From Limnohabitans sp. Jir61 (GTDB lineage: Bacteria > Pseudomonadota > Gammaproteobacteria > Burkholderiales > Burkholderiaceae_C), in assembly GCF_003063545.1 (NCBI RefSeq), contig NZ_NESD01000001.1:124001-188000 (forward strand): 64,000 nt of DNA, in the 5' to 3' direction. Position 1 is the stretch's first letter. Each line of letters starts with the position of its first letter. Shown one piece after another: positions 17,255-30,251 of this stretch. The notes under the pieces were generated by a model. That model was not told the origin of the DNA. It saw only the letters and a program-made list of their open reading frames with translations, and searched no databases. The translations under genes were made by a program, and so were the position numbers.

Positions 17255-17962
17255 ATGGCCCGCCTCCCTCGTCTCACCGTCACCGGCTACCCGCACCACG
17301 TCATCCTGCGGGGCAACAACCGACAAGACATTTTTCGCAGCACCGCTGATTACCAGCGCATGCTCGATTTGTTGTTCGAGCACAGCCGTGCGCACAAGGT
17401 CGACATTCACGCCTATGTGTTGATGGGCAACCATTTGCATTTGCTGCTCACGCCACAAGAAGACCAGGGTCTACCCAAAATGATGCAAGCCGTGGGCCGC
17501 AGCTATGTGCAGGTGTTCAACAAAGTGCACGCACGCACCGGCACGTTGTGGGAAGGGCGCTACCGCTCCACGCTCATTCAGACCGACCGCTACTTGCTGG
17601 CCTGCATGGCCTACATTGACCTCAACCCCGTGCGTGCGCACATGGTGGCGCGGCCTGAGGATTACGTGTGGTCTAGTTATGGGCACTACGCAGGGCATCG
17701 CATCGACAGGCTCATCACGCCGCACGCTCTGGTTTGGGGCTTGGGCAACACGCCGTTCGCGCGTGAGGCGGCATACGCCGAATTGGTGCACTCAGGCATC
17801 AGCGAGGACCAGCAGAGTGCATTGACCGACGCCACGCTCAGTGGTTGGGCGCTGGGCGACGAGCGTTTTGTGGCCGATTTGCAGTCGCAAACCGAACGAC
17901 GCTTGGTCAAAACCAAGGCAGGACGGCCGTTCAGCAAGGTTAATAAACCTGTCCCCAATTAA
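17255..17962 (+). CDS. REP-associated tyrosine transposase (Y1_Tnp, RAYT)
   Basis: 235-residue HUH single-strand nuclease of the IS200-like superfamily. The N-terminal GYPHHVILRGNN is diagnostic, the metal-binding HUH motif is H60-L-H62 in MGNHLHLLLTP, and the nucleophile is probably Y84 in GRSYVQVFN; LWEGRYRS and AYIDLNPVRA follow as in the family. It looks intact. It lies between the methyltransferase and gltB with palindromes at its end, so it is a likely recent or domesticated insertion in front of gltBD. Confidence 0.92.
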   Translation: MARLPRLTVTGYPHHVILRGNNRQDIFRSTADYQRMLDLLFEHSRAHKVDIHAYVLMGNHLHLLLTPQEDQGLPKMMQAVGRSYVQVFNKVHARTGTLWEGRYRSTLIQTDRYLLACMAYIDLNPVRAHMVARPEDYVWSSYGHYAGHRIDRLITPHALVWGLGNTPFAREAAYAELVHSGISEDQQSALTDATLSGWALGDERFVADLQSQTERRLVKTKAGRPFSKVNKPVPN

Positions 17963-17984
17963 ATAATTGCCAAAATTAAGGCTC

Positions 17985-18013
17985 AATTAATTGGGTTCTG
18001 ACCCCAATTAATT
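17985..18013. repeat. REP-like palindrome downstream of RAYT
   Basis: Arms AATTAATTGGG (17985-17995) and CCCAATTAATT (18003-18013) are exact reverse complements. GGGGTCAG-type cores link it to the left flank at 17226-17234. It ends 4 nt before the putative gltB promoter. Confidence 0.85.
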
Positions 18014-18016
18014 TTC

Positions 18017-18045
18017 TTGGCATAGATGCTGCAATGCAGTATTCT
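18017..18045 (+). promoter_or_regulatory. Putative gltBD promoter (sigma-70 or sigma-54 readable)
   Basis: TTGGCA (18017-18022), a 17-nt spacer and TATTCT (18040-18045) fit a sigma-70 promoter. The same bases also read as a sigma-54 element: GG at 18019-18020 and GC at 18031-18032 have the required -24/-12 spacing within TTGGCA-N7-CTGCA. The spacer holds a small dyad CTGCA-A-TGCAG (18029-18039). Sequence alone does not decide between them. Confidence 0.5.
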
Positions 18046-18076
18046 TCTGGTCCCGCTGAATTTTTGAGGAATGCGC

Positions 18077-22786
<4,710 letters not shown>

Positions 22787-22815
22787 CGCTAAGACCAAGC
22801 AAAAGGATTTGAATC

Positions 22816-24297
22816 ATGGGAAAAGTCACTGGCTTTATGGAAATTGAGCGCATCGAAGAGGGCTACAAGCCCGTCAAAGAGCGCTTGAAGAACTACGACG
22901 AATTCGTGATCGCTTTGGACGACAAACAAGCGCACGATCAAGCTGCACGTTGCATGGACTGCGGCACACCGTTTTGTAACAACGGCTGCCCTGTCAACAA
23001 CATCATTCCGGACTTCAACGACTTGGTGTACCAAGGCGATTGGAAAAACGCGATCGACGTGCTGCACAGCACCAACAACTTCCCCGAGTTCACCGGCCGA
23101 ATCTGCCCTGCACCTTGCGAAGCGGCTTGCGTGGTGAACGTCAATGGCGACGCGGTGGGCATCAAGTCCATCGAGCACGCCATCATTGATAAAGCTTGGA
23201 ATGAAGGCTGGGTTGTACCCAAGCCCGCCAAGCACAAGACTGGCAAAAAGGTTGCCGTCGTGGGCTCTGGCCCTGCCGGTATGGCCGCTGCACAGCAGTT
23301 GGCACGCGTCGGTCACGACGTGACCTTGTTCGAGAAAAACGACCACATCGGTGGCTTGTTGCGCTACGGCATTCCAGACTTCAAGATGGAAAAGTCGCAC
23401 ATCGACCGCCGCGCCAAGCAGCTAGCCGCTGAAGGTGTGACCATTCGCACCAACGTGATGGTGGGCGAGTTGCCCAAGGGCTCTAAGGTCACCAACTGGG
23501 CCACAGAAACCATCAGCCCAGCGCAACTGCAAAAAGACTTTGACGCTGTGTTGTTGACCGGTGGCTCTGAGCAGTCTCGCGACTTGCCAGCACCTGGCCG
23601 CGACTTGGCTGGCATTCACTTCGCGATGGAGTTCTTGCCCCAACAAAACAAGGTCAACGGCGGCGGCAAGGTCAAAGACCAATTGCGCGCTGACGGCAAG
23701 CACGTGGTGGTCATCGGCGGTGGCGACACCGGCTCTGACTGCGTGGGCACCAGCACACGCCACGGCGCTGCAGGTGTGGTTCAGTTCGAGGTGATGCCTA
23801 TGCCACCCGAGCATGAGAACAAGCCTTTGGTATGGCCATACTGGCCACTGAAGCTGCGCACCAGTTCTAGCCACGACGAGAGCGCCGAAAAAGGTTTGCT
23901 CAAGCGCGAATTCGCCATCTCCACCAAAGAGTTTGTGGGCGAAAACGGCAAAGTCACTGGCGTCAAGACCGTTCGCGTCGAATGGAAAGACGGCAAGATG
24001 GTGGAAGTGGCAGGCACTGAAGAAATCATCAAAGCCGACCTCGTGTTGCTGGCGATGGGCTTTGTGAACCCCGTGGCCACGATTCTTGACGGTTTTGGCG
24101 TTGAGAAAGACGCACGCGGCAATGCCAAGGCAACCACCGAATTCACCGGCGGCTATGCCACCAACGTACCTAAAGTGTTTGCTGCGGGCGATATTCGCCG
24201 CGGCCAGTCTTTGGTGGTGTGGGCCATCCGCGAAGGCCGCCAAGCTGCCCGCTCGGTGGACGAGTTCTTGATGGGTGCTAGCGATCTGCCCCGTTAA
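22816..24297 (+). CDS. gltD: Glutamate synthase (NADPH) small subunit
   Basis: 493-residue beta subunit that passes NADPH electrons through FAD and Fe-S clusters to GltB. The N-terminal cysteine-rich domain has [15 protein letters not shown] and [11 protein letters not shown]. The FAD site is [15 protein letters not shown], and the NADPH-binding site [15 protein letters not shown]. The C-terminal [16 protein letters not shown] is typical. AAAAGGA lies upstream of the ATG. It ends at an intrinsic terminator. Confidence 0.97.
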   Translation: MGKVTGFMEIERIEEGYKPVKERLKNYDEFVIALDDKQAHDQAARCMDCGTPFCNNGCPVNNIIPDFNDLVYQGDWKNAIDVLHSTNNFPEFTGRICPAPCEAACVVNVNGDAVGIKSIEHAIIDKAWNEGWVVPKPAKHKTGKKVAVVGSGPAGMAAAQQLARVGHDVTLFEKNDHIGGLLRYGIPDFKMEKSHIDRRAKQLAAEGVTIRTNVMVGELPKGSKVTNWATETISPAQLQKDFDAVLLTGGSEQSRDLPAPGRDLAGIHFAMEFLPQQNKVNGGGKVKDQLRADGKHVVVIGGGDTGSDCVGTSTRHGAAGVVQFEVMPMPPEHENKPLVWPYWPLKLRTSSSHDESAEKGLLKREFAISTKEFVGENGKVTGVKTVRVEWKDGKMVEVAGTEEIIKADLVLLAMGFVNPVATILDGFGVEKDARGNAKATTEFTGGYATNVPKVFAAGDIRRGQSLVVWAIREGRQAARSVDEFLMGASDLPR

Positions 24298-24340
24298 TTT
24301 CCGTCTTTACAAGCCTTTGATGGCTTGGAACTAAAATACA

Positions 24341-24378
24341 AAGGCTGACCTGTTTCATGAACAGGCCAGCTTTTGTTT
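24341..24378 (+). terminator. Intrinsic terminator of gltBD
   Basis: Stem AAGGCTG-A-CCTGTT / AACAGG-C-CAGCTTTT (one internal mismatch, one G-U) around a 5-nt loop, then TTTTGTTT. An ATG in the loop (24357) is in frame with mlaF but is probably not its start. Confidence 0.75.
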
Positions 24379-24380
24379 CT

Positions 24381-25214
24381 ATGAATACCACTTCCTTGCT
24401 AAATACAAACCCTGATGCGTTGGTTGAGCTGCGCGATATTCGCTTTGGCTATGGCGAACGCGTCATCTTGGATGGCATAACGCTGACCATCCCGCGAGGC
24501 AAAGTCACAGCGCTCATGGGTGCATCGGGTGGCGGTAAAACCACGGTGATGCGTTTGATTGGCGGCCAATACCGCGCCCAGTCAGGCAGCCTCACGTTTG
24601 ATGGCAAAGAAGTGGCGTCACTCAACCCTACCGATTTGTATGCTGTGCGTCGTCGTATGGGCATGTTGTTTCAGTTTGGTGCTTTGTTCACCGACTTGAG
24701 CGTGTTTGACAACGTGGCCTTCCCGCTGCGCGAACACACCGACCTGAGCGAATCTATGATTCGCGACATCGTGTTGATGAAACTCGAAGCCGTGGGCCTG
24801 CGCGGCGCACGTGATTTGATGCCCAGCGAAGTGTCAGGTGGCATGGCCCGCCGTGTGGCCTTGGCCCGCGCCATGGCGCTTGACCCAGAACTCATCATGT
24901 ACGACGAGCCCTTTGCAGGCTTAGACCCAATTTCCCTCGGCACGGCCGCGCGTTTGATTCGTCAGCTCAACGATACGTTGGGCCTCACCAGCATCATCGT
25001 GTCGCACGATTTGGATGAAACCTTCCACATCGCGGACCAAGTGATCGTGTTGGCCAACGGCAAGATTGCCGCACAAGGCACACCCGATGAAGTGCGTCAC
25101 AGCACCGACCCGTTGGTGAAACAGTTTGTCACCGCAGCGCCTGATGGCCCTGTGCGTTTCCATTACCCAGGCCCATCCGTGGCGCAAGATTTTGGCGTGG
25201 TGGGCAAAGCATGA
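24381..25214 (+). CDS. mlaF: MlaF, ATP-binding subunit of the phospholipid ABC transporter
   Basis: Cytoplasmic ATPase of the MlaFEDB complex, which moves phospholipids between the inner membrane and MlaC to keep outer-membrane asymmetry. 277 residues from the ATG at 24381. Walker A GASGGGKTT, Q-loop FQFGALFTDL, signature VSGGMARR, Walker B LIMYDEPFAGLDP and H-loop SHDLDE are all present. The C-terminal extension ending SVAQDFGV fits MlaF. An in-frame ATG 24 nt upstream sits in the loop of the gltD terminator hairpin, so the downstream ATG is preferred. It overlaps mlaE by 4 nt. Confidence 0.93.
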   Translation: MNTTSLLNTNPDALVELRDIRFGYGERVILDGITLTIPRGKVTALMGASGGGKTTVMRLIGGQYRAQSGSLTFDGKEVASLNPTDLYAVRRRMGMLFQFGALFTDLSVFDNVAFPLREHTDLSESMIRDIVLMKLEAVGLRGARDLMPSEVSGGMARRVALARAMALDPELIMYDEPFAGLDPISLGTAARLIRQLNDTLGLTSIIVSHDLDETFHIADQVIVLANGKIAAQGTPDEVRHSTDPLVKQFVTAAPDGPVRFHYPGPSVAQDFGVVGKA

Positions 25215-25987
25215 AATTCATCGCCAATATAGGTTTTGCTGTGCGCAGCTATTTGGCTGGCTTAGGGCTTGGTGCGCGATTGTTCATTCGCCTCATGGGC
25301 TTGTTTGGCAGCAACATGCGCCGCTTTGGTTTGGTGCGTGACCAAGTGCATTTCTTGGGCAACTATTCGTTGGCCATCATCGCGGTGTCAGGTTTGTTTG
25401 TGGGCTTTGTGCTCAGCTTGCAGGGCTACTACACCTTGCAGCGTTATGGCTCTGCTGAAGCGCTGGGTTTACTTGTAGCTTTGAGCTTGGTGCGCGAGCT
25501 CGGCCCCGTGGTGAGCGCCTTGTTGTTTGCGGGCCGCGCCGGTACATCGCTCACTGCTGAAATTGGTTTGATGAAAGCGGGCGAGCAACTCAGCGCCATG
25601 GACATGATGGCGGTTGACCCCGTGCGCCGCATCTTGGGCCCACGTTTTTGGGGCGGCATCATCGCCTTGCCTTTGCTTTCGGCTGTGTTCAGCGCCGTGG
25701 GTATTTTGGGCGGCTGGATGGTGGGTGTGTTGATGATTGGCGTAGACGCCGGCTCGTTCTGGAGTCAGATGCAAGGCGGCGTAGACGTGTGGAAAGACGT
25801 GGGCAATGGCGTGGTCAAGAGCATCGTGTTCGGTGTGACCGTCACGTTTGTCGCGCTGCTGCAAGGCTATGAAGCACAGCCCACGCCTGAAGGTGTATCG
25901 CGCGCCACGACTAAAACGGTCGTGGTCGCTTCGTTGGCAGTGTTGGGGTTGGACTTCATCCTCACCGCCATGATGTTCAGTATTTGA
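25211..25987 (+). CDS. mlaE: MlaE, permease of the phospholipid ABC transporter
   Basis: 258-residue inner-membrane permease with five or six hydrophobic helices and the MlaE/YrbE hallmark segments RDQVHFLGNYSLAII, ELGPVVSALLFAGRAG, EIGLMKAGEQLSAMDMM and VKSIVFGVTV. It couples to MlaF through the conserved cytoplasmic EIGLMK... loop. The start overlaps mlaF by 4 nt and mlaD follows 15 nt later. Confidence 0.95.
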   Translation: MKFIANIGFAVRSYLAGLGLGARLFIRLMGLFGSNMRRFGLVRDQVHFLGNYSLAIIAVSGLFVGFVLSLQGYYTLQRYGSAEALGLLVALSLVRELGPVVSALLFAGRAGTSLTAEIGLMKAGEQLSAMDMMAVDPVRRILGPRFWGGIIALPLLSAVFSAVGILGGWMVGVLMIGVDAGSFWSQMQGGVDVWKDVGNGVVKSIVFGVTVTFVALLQGYEAQPTPEGVSRATTKTVVVASLAVLGLDFILTAMMFSI

Positions 25988-26002
25988 TGAATCGAGGAAG
26001 CT

Positions 26003-26482
26003 ATGCAACGCTCCAAAGTTGATGTCTGGGTCGGTTTGTTCGTGCTCTTGGGTGCGGCTGCCATTTTGTTTTTGGCTTTGAAGTCAGCCAATTTGTTGAC
26101 GCTGAGTTTTCAGTCCAACTACACCGTCAGTGGGCGCTTTGACAACATCGGTGGCTTGAAACGTCAAGCAGCGGTCAAGAGCGCAGGCGTTGTGGTGGGG
26201 CGTGTGGAGTCGGTCACGTTTGATGACAAAACATTCCAAGCCACGGTGACCATGAGCATCGAGAGCCGTTACCAATTTCCCAAAGACAGCTCTTTGAAAA
26301 TTCTTACGAGCGGTTTGTTGGGCGAGCAATACATTGGCATTGAAGCAGGCGCAGAGGCTGACAACTTGGCCAATGGCGACCGCATTCAAGCCACGCAATC
26401 AGCTGTGGTGTTGGAAAACCTCATCAGTCAATTCTTGTACAACAAAGCTGCGGAACCGGCACCTGAAAAGGGTGGCAAATGA
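26003..26482 (+). CDS. mlaD: MlaD, MCE-domain substrate-binding subunit
   Basis: 159 residues: a short cytoplasmic start, one TM helix (about 8-28) and a single MCE domain with VSGRFDNIGGLKRQAAVKSAGVVVGRV and LTSGLLGEQYIGIE. Six copies form the periplasmic ring on MlaFE that receives lipids from MlaC. The length is normal. It overlaps mlaA by 4 nt. Confidence 0.95.
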   Translation: MQRSKVDVWVGLFVLLGAAAILFLALKSANLLTLSFQSNYTVSGRFDNIGGLKRQAAVKSAGVVVGRVESVTFDDKTFQATVTMSIESRYQFPKDSSLKILTSGLLGEQYIGIEAGAEADNLANGDRIQATQSAVVLENLISQFLYNKAAEPAPEKGGK

Positions 26483-27237
26483 TTGCGCCCTTGCACAAGC
26501 GATGGGCGATGACTGCCATGCTTGTAGCCGTGGCTGTGCTTAGCACTGGTTGCGCTTCGGGTCCCAATGTCAACCCCAAAGATCCTTTGGAGCCGATGAA
26601 CCGCAGTGTTTCCAAGTTCAACGACACATTGGATGACAACGTACTCAAGCCAGTCGCAACGGGGTACAGAGATTACACGCCTGAACTTGTTCAAAAGGGC
26701 ATTACCAATTTCTTTCGTAACTTGTCAGATGTGTTTTCAACTGCCAATAACGGTTTGCAATTTAAAGGCCGCGAGACAGCAGAGTCCTTGATGCGCGTGG
26801 TTGTTAACACCACATTGGGTATCTATGGCCTCTTTGATGTGGCGACTGAAATAGGTTTGCAACGTCACCCTGAAGACTTCGGTCAAACCTTGGGTTACTG
26901 GGGTGTACCTGATGGCCCTTATGTTGTGTTGCCAGTGTTTGGCCCATCTACTGCGCGTGATACGTCCGTTTTGCCCTTGGAATTTTCTACAGACTTTGTT
27001 GCCAAACATGATGTGGTTGCTGAGCGCAATGCAGCGGTTGTTGCACGTATCGTGGAAAAACGCGCAAGCTTGCTGCAAACGTCTGATTTGTTAACCGGTG
27101 CAGCAATTGATAAATACAGCTTCACGCGTGATTCGTATTTGCAGTTCCGTCGTAATCAGGTGTACGACGGCAATCCGCCTGATGAAGATCAATTAGAAGA
27201 CCCTAGTGCGGATCCTGCTTCACCGTCAGCCAAATAA
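26479..27237 (+). CDS. mlaA: MlaA (VacJ), outer-membrane lipoprotein of the Mla pathway
   Basis: 252-residue lipoprotein. Signal 1-24 ends in lipobox LSTGC (C25). The body has DPLEPMNRSVSKFND, FFRNLSDVFSTANNGLQ and EDFGQTLGYWGV, all MlaA signatures. It removes phospholipids from the outer leaflet and hands them to MlaC. Its place between mlaD and mlaC is the betaproteobacterial arrangement. The C-terminal ~20 residues are acidic and low complexity. Confidence 0.95.
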   Translation: MIAPLHKRWAMTAMLVAVAVLSTGCASGPNVNPKDPLEPMNRSVSKFNDTLDDNVLKPVATGYRDYTPELVQKGITNFFRNLSDVFSTANNGLQFKGRETAESLMRVVVNTTLGIYGLFDVATEIGLQRHPEDFGQTLGYWGVPDGPYVVLPVFGPSTARDTSVLPLEFSTDFVAKHDVVAERNAAVVARIVEKRASLLQTSDLLTGAAIDKYSFTRDSYLQFRRNQVYDGNPPDEDQLEDPSADPASPSAK

Positions 27238-27283
27238 GACGGTTCCGCGTTAAATAAAATTGAATACCTTGGAGTTTGAAGTC

Positions 27284-27925
27284 ATGAGCCATTTTTTGTC
27301 ACGCCGCAGCCTTTTTGCATGGATCCTTGGCTCAGTCTGCGCACTGGGTTTGGTCAGCGTTGCAAACGCTGCAGACGAAGCAGCCGACGCTTTCATCAAA
27401 CGAGTGTCGTCTGATATCTTGGACGCCATTAAGGCGGATAAGTCCATTCACAACGGTGATGTGAACAAAATCATTGTTTTGGTTGACCAACGCGTCATGC
27501 CTAACGTGAACTTCTTGCGCATGACCGCTTCAGCGGTTGGGCCAGCCTGGCGTCAAGCCACGCCTGAGCAGCAAAAACGTTTGCAAGAAGAGTTCAAGAT
27601 TTTGCTGGTGCGCACCTATTCAGGTGCATTGGGTCAGGTGAGTGACCAAACGATTACCGTCAAGCCATTGCGCGCCGCGGCTGATGACAAAGAGGTGATT
27701 GTCAAAACCGAAGTGCGTGGCAAAGGTGACCCCATCCAGCTGGACTACCGCGTTGAAAAAACGGCAGATGGTGCGTGGAAGGTCTACAACATGAACGTCA
27801 TGGGCATTTGGTTGGTTGAAAACTACAAAACCCAGTTCGCGCAAGAAATCAACACCAAAGGTGTGGATGGTTTGATCGCCAGCTTGGCCGATCGCAACAA
27901 AACCAACGCCAAAGCCTCTAAATAA
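27284..27925 (+). CDS. mlaC: MlaC, periplasmic phospholipid shuttle
   Basis: 213 residues with a Sec signal (SRRSLFAWILGS...VANA, cleaved near 30). The mature part is the MlaC/Ttg2D fold: LVDQRVMPNVNFLRMTASAVG, RTYSGALGQ and the strand VIVKTEV with WKVYNMNVMGIWLVENY. The start at 27284 is chosen because GGAG (27271-27274) is 9 nt upstream; a start 8 codons earlier would add residues before the signal without a ribosome-binding site. The RR pair in the signal is not followed by a full Tat consensus. Confidence 0.93.
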   Translation: MSHFLSRRSLFAWILGSVCALGLVSVANAADEAADAFIKRVSSDILDAIKADKSIHNGDVNKIIVLVDQRVMPNVNFLRMTASAVGPAWRQATPEQQKRLQEEFKILLVRTYSGALGQVSDQTITVKPLRAAADDKEVIVKTEVRGKGDPIQLDYRVEKTADGAWKVYNMNVMGIWLVENYKTQFAQEINTKGVDGLIASLADRNKTNAKASK

Positions 27926-27928
27926 ACC

Positions 27929-28216
27929 ATGACGGCTCAACATACCTCCGTCGCTTTGCCTGCTGTCTTGATGCAGGCGCAAGCACAAGCCGTCACAGAC
28001 GAGCTGGCCCCTTTGTTGAGCGCGTGCGTGTCTGAAGGCGGCGAGGCAGTGTTGGATGCATCAGCGCTCACCCAGTTCGACTCTTCGGCGTTGGCAGTGA
28101 TCTTGGCATGTCGCCGTGCGGTGTTGGCTCGTGGCGCGCACCTGCGCATCAAGGGCTTGCCTGAGCGAGCCCAAGCCTTGGCCAAGGTGTATGGTTTGAG
28201 CGATTTGCTCCAATAA
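27929..28216 (+). CDS. mlaB: MlaB, STAS-domain subunit
   Basis: 95-residue cytoplasmic STAS-domain protein that binds MlaF. The family strand-helix motif LDASALTQFDSSALAVILACRR contains the conserved DSS near the regulatory helix. It follows mlaC by 3 nt and completes the mlaFED-A-C-B cluster. Confidence 0.88.
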   Translation: MTAQHTSVALPAVLMQAQAQAVTDELAPLLSACVSEGGEAVLDASALTQFDSSALAVILACRRAVLARGAHLRIKGLPERAQALAKVYGLSDLLQ

Positions 28217-28290
28217 AACGCGTTTTCAGCGCCCCCCCTAGGGGTGCCCAAGTCAGGGCATTGGTAAAGCCTTAAAATCAAAGGCTACTC

Positions 28291-29208
28291 ATGCCCGCTA
28301 TTTCATTCCAATCCGTTTCCAAAACCTTCCAAACCGCCCGAGGTCCGTTTCAGGCGCTCGATGGCGTGCGTTTTGATGTCCAAAAAGGCGAGTTCTTCGG
28401 GCTCTTAGGGCCCAACGGCGCTGGCAAAACCACCCTCATCAGCATCTTGGCTGGTTTGGGCAAGGCCACATCTGGCTCGGTGTTGGTGCACGGGGTGGAT
28501 GTCGCCACCCAATCTGCCCAAGCCCGCCGCATGTTGGGCGTGGTGCCGCAAGAGCTGGTGTTCGATCCATTCTTCAATGTGCGCGAAGCCTTGAAGTTTC
28601 AGTCGGGCTACTTTGGCGTCAAGCACAACGACGACTGGATTGACGAGCTGTTGCACAGCCTCGGTCTCACTGACAAAGCCAACCACAACATGCGCCAACT
28701 CTCGGGTGGCATGAAGCGCCGCATGTTGGTGGCGCAAGCCTTGGTGCACAAACCACCCGTCATCGTGCTCGACGAGCCTACAGCTGGCGTGGACGTGGAG
28801 CTGCGTCAAACTCTGTGGCAGTTCATTGCCAAACTCAACCGCGAGGGCAGCACCGTGCTGCTGACCACGCATTACCTCGAAGAAGCCGAAGCTTTGTGTG
28901 GCCGCATCGCCATGTTGAAAAACGGCAAAGTGGTGGCGCTGGATAGCACCACTGAGTTGCTCAAAGCGGCATCGAGCAATGTGCTGCGCTTCAAGATTGA
29001 CACCGAGTTGCCTGCTGCCTTGGCTGCCAAGGCGCGTGTGACCGGCCGCATTGTGCAGTTCCCTGCCAATGACGCGCTGGAGATTGAGCGCTACCTTGCC
29101 GCCGTGCGTGAGGCGGGCTTGCAAGCGCAAGACGTTGAAATTCGCAAAGCCGATTTGGAAGATGTCTTCCTCGATGTGATGCACAGCAGTGATGAGGTGA
29201 AAGCATGA
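28291..29208 (+). CDS. ABC-2 type exporter, ATP-binding protein (YadG-like)
   Basis: 305-residue ATPase: Walker A GPNGAGKTT, Q-loop VVPQELVFD, signature LSGGMKRR, Walker B VIVLDEPTAGVD, H-loop TTHYLEEAE, then a C-terminal domain ending EDVFLDVMH as in drug/antibiotic-type ABC-2 exporters. Paired with the permease that overlaps it by 4 nt. The substrate is unknown; the position between mla and ibaG-murA is conserved in Burkholderiales as I recall, which suggests an envelope role but does not prove it. Confidence 0.9.
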   Translation: MPAISFQSVSKTFQTARGPFQALDGVRFDVQKGEFFGLLGPNGAGKTTLISILAGLGKATSGSVLVHGVDVATQSAQARRMLGVVPQELVFDPFFNVREALKFQSGYFGVKHNDDWIDELLHSLGLTDKANHNMRQLSGGMKRRMLVAQALVHKPPVIVLDEPTAGVDVELRQTLWQFIAKLNREGSTVLLTTHYLEEAEALCGRIAMLKNGKVVALDSTTELLKAASSNVLRFKIDTELPAALAAKARVTGRIVQFPANDALEIERYLAAVREAGLQAQDVEIRKADLEDVFLDVMHSSDEVKA

Positions 29209-29987
29209 TGACCGGCTGGACCATGCTCTTTTACAAAGAGGTACTGCGCTTTTGGAAAGTCAGTTTCCAAACGGTGGCTGCGCCCGTGCTCACCGCGGTG
29301 ATGTACCTGATGATTTTTGGTCATGTGCTTGAAGCGCACGTGCAGGTGTACGACGGCGTGAGCTACACCGCGTTTTTGATTCCAGGCCTCGTGATGATGA
29401 GCGTGTTGCAAAACGCGTTTGCCAACAGCTCCTCGTCCATGGTGCAAAGCAAGATCATGGGTAACTTGGTGTTCCTGTTGCTCACGCCGCTGTCGCACTG
29501 GAGCTGGTTTTTTGCCTACGCGCTTTCTGCCATGGTGCGCGGATTATTGGTGGGCGCGGGTGTGTTGCTGGCCGGCGTGCTTTTTGTGTGGCAATCGTCA
29601 GTGCTCAATTTTTCGCTTTTGCCTACGCAGCCTTTGTGGGTCATCACCTTTGCGGTGTTTGGCGCACTCATGCTTGGCACGTTGGGTTTGATTGCGGGCT
29701 TGTGGGCTGATAAGTTTGACCAAATGGCCGCTTTCCAAAACTTCATCATCATGCCGATGACGTTTTTGAGCGGCGTGTTTTATTCCATCCACTCACTGCC
29801 CAGCTTTTGGCAAAACGTGAGCCACCTCAACCCGTTCTTCTACATGATTGATGGCTTCCGCTTTGGCTTCTTTGGTCAAAGCGATGTGTCGCCTTGGTTG
29901 AGCTTGGGTGTGGTGGGTGTGTGCCTTGGTTTTGTGTCGGCCGTTGCGCTGCACTTGCTGCGCACGGGTTACAAGATTCGAGGATGA
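29205..29987 (+). CDS. ABC-2 type exporter, permease (YadH-like)
   Basis: 260-residue ABC-2 membrane protein with about six helices. PGLVMMSVLQNAFANSSSS, FQNFIIMPMTFLSGVFYS, and HLNPFFYMIDGFRFGFFG are the family hallmarks. It forms a homodimeric transporter with the preceding ATPase. Translation is coupled to it through ATGATG at 29205. Confidence 0.92.
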   Translation: MMTGWTMLFYKEVLRFWKVSFQTVAAPVLTAVMYLMIFGHVLEAHVQVYDGVSYTAFLIPGLVMMSVLQNAFANSSSSMVQSKIMGNLVFLLLTPLSHWSWFFAYALSAMVRGLLVGAGVLLAGVLFVWQSSVLNFSLLPTQPLWVITFAVFGALMLGTLGLIAGLWADKFDQMAAFQNFIIMPMTFLSGVFYSIHSLPSFWQNVSHLNPFFYMIDGFRFGFFGQSDVSPWLSLGVVGVCLGFVSAVALHLLRTGYKIRG

Positions 29988-29997
29988 AGGTTTTTAA

Positions 29998-30246
29998 ATG
30001 ACAGCAGACGAACTACAAACCATCATCGCCGCAGGCCTGCCCTGTGAGCATTTGCACGTCGAGGGCGATGGCCGTCATTGGTATGCCACTTTGGTGTCTG
30101 CTGAGTTTGAAGGCAAGCGCCTCATCCAACGCCACCAAAAGGTGTACGCCACTTTGGGCGAAAAAATCAAAACTGACGAAGTGCATGCTTTGTCTATGAA
30201 AACCTACACGCCTGCCGAATGGCAAGCCGCAGCCACGAAAGCCTAA
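29998..30246 (+). CDS. ibaG: BolA-family protein IbaG/YrbA
   Basis: 82-residue BolA-fold protein. [19 protein letters not shown] and [17 protein letters not shown] are family motifs, and the conserved His in QRHQ is a candidate Fe-S ligand shared with monothiol glutaredoxins. It sits 5 nt before murA, as in E. coli where yrbA precedes murA. Confidence 0.92.
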   Translation: MTADELQTIIAAGLPCEHLHVEGDGRHWYATLVSAEFEGKRLIQRHQKVYATLGEKIKTDEVHALSMKTYTPAEWQAAATKA

Positions 30247-30251
30247 ACACA

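Larger units (their letters stand above)
17221..18013. mobile_element. RAYT element: Y1 transposase gene with inverted-repeat flanks
   Basis: Left flank 17221-17237 and right flank 17946-17962 are an imperfect inverted repeat (15 of 17 positions, core GGGGTCAGGTT); the right copy contains the transposase stop codon. Immediately beyond, 17985-18013 is a REP-like palindrome with 11-bp arms AATTAATTGGG / CCCAATTAATT around a 7-nt centre. Such structures typically accompany REP-associated tyrosine transposases. Confidence 0.75.

Noticed and set aside
24357-24380. Upstream ATG as mlaF start
   Set aside because: It is in the loop of the gltD terminator; the next ATG keeps the whole ABC domain.
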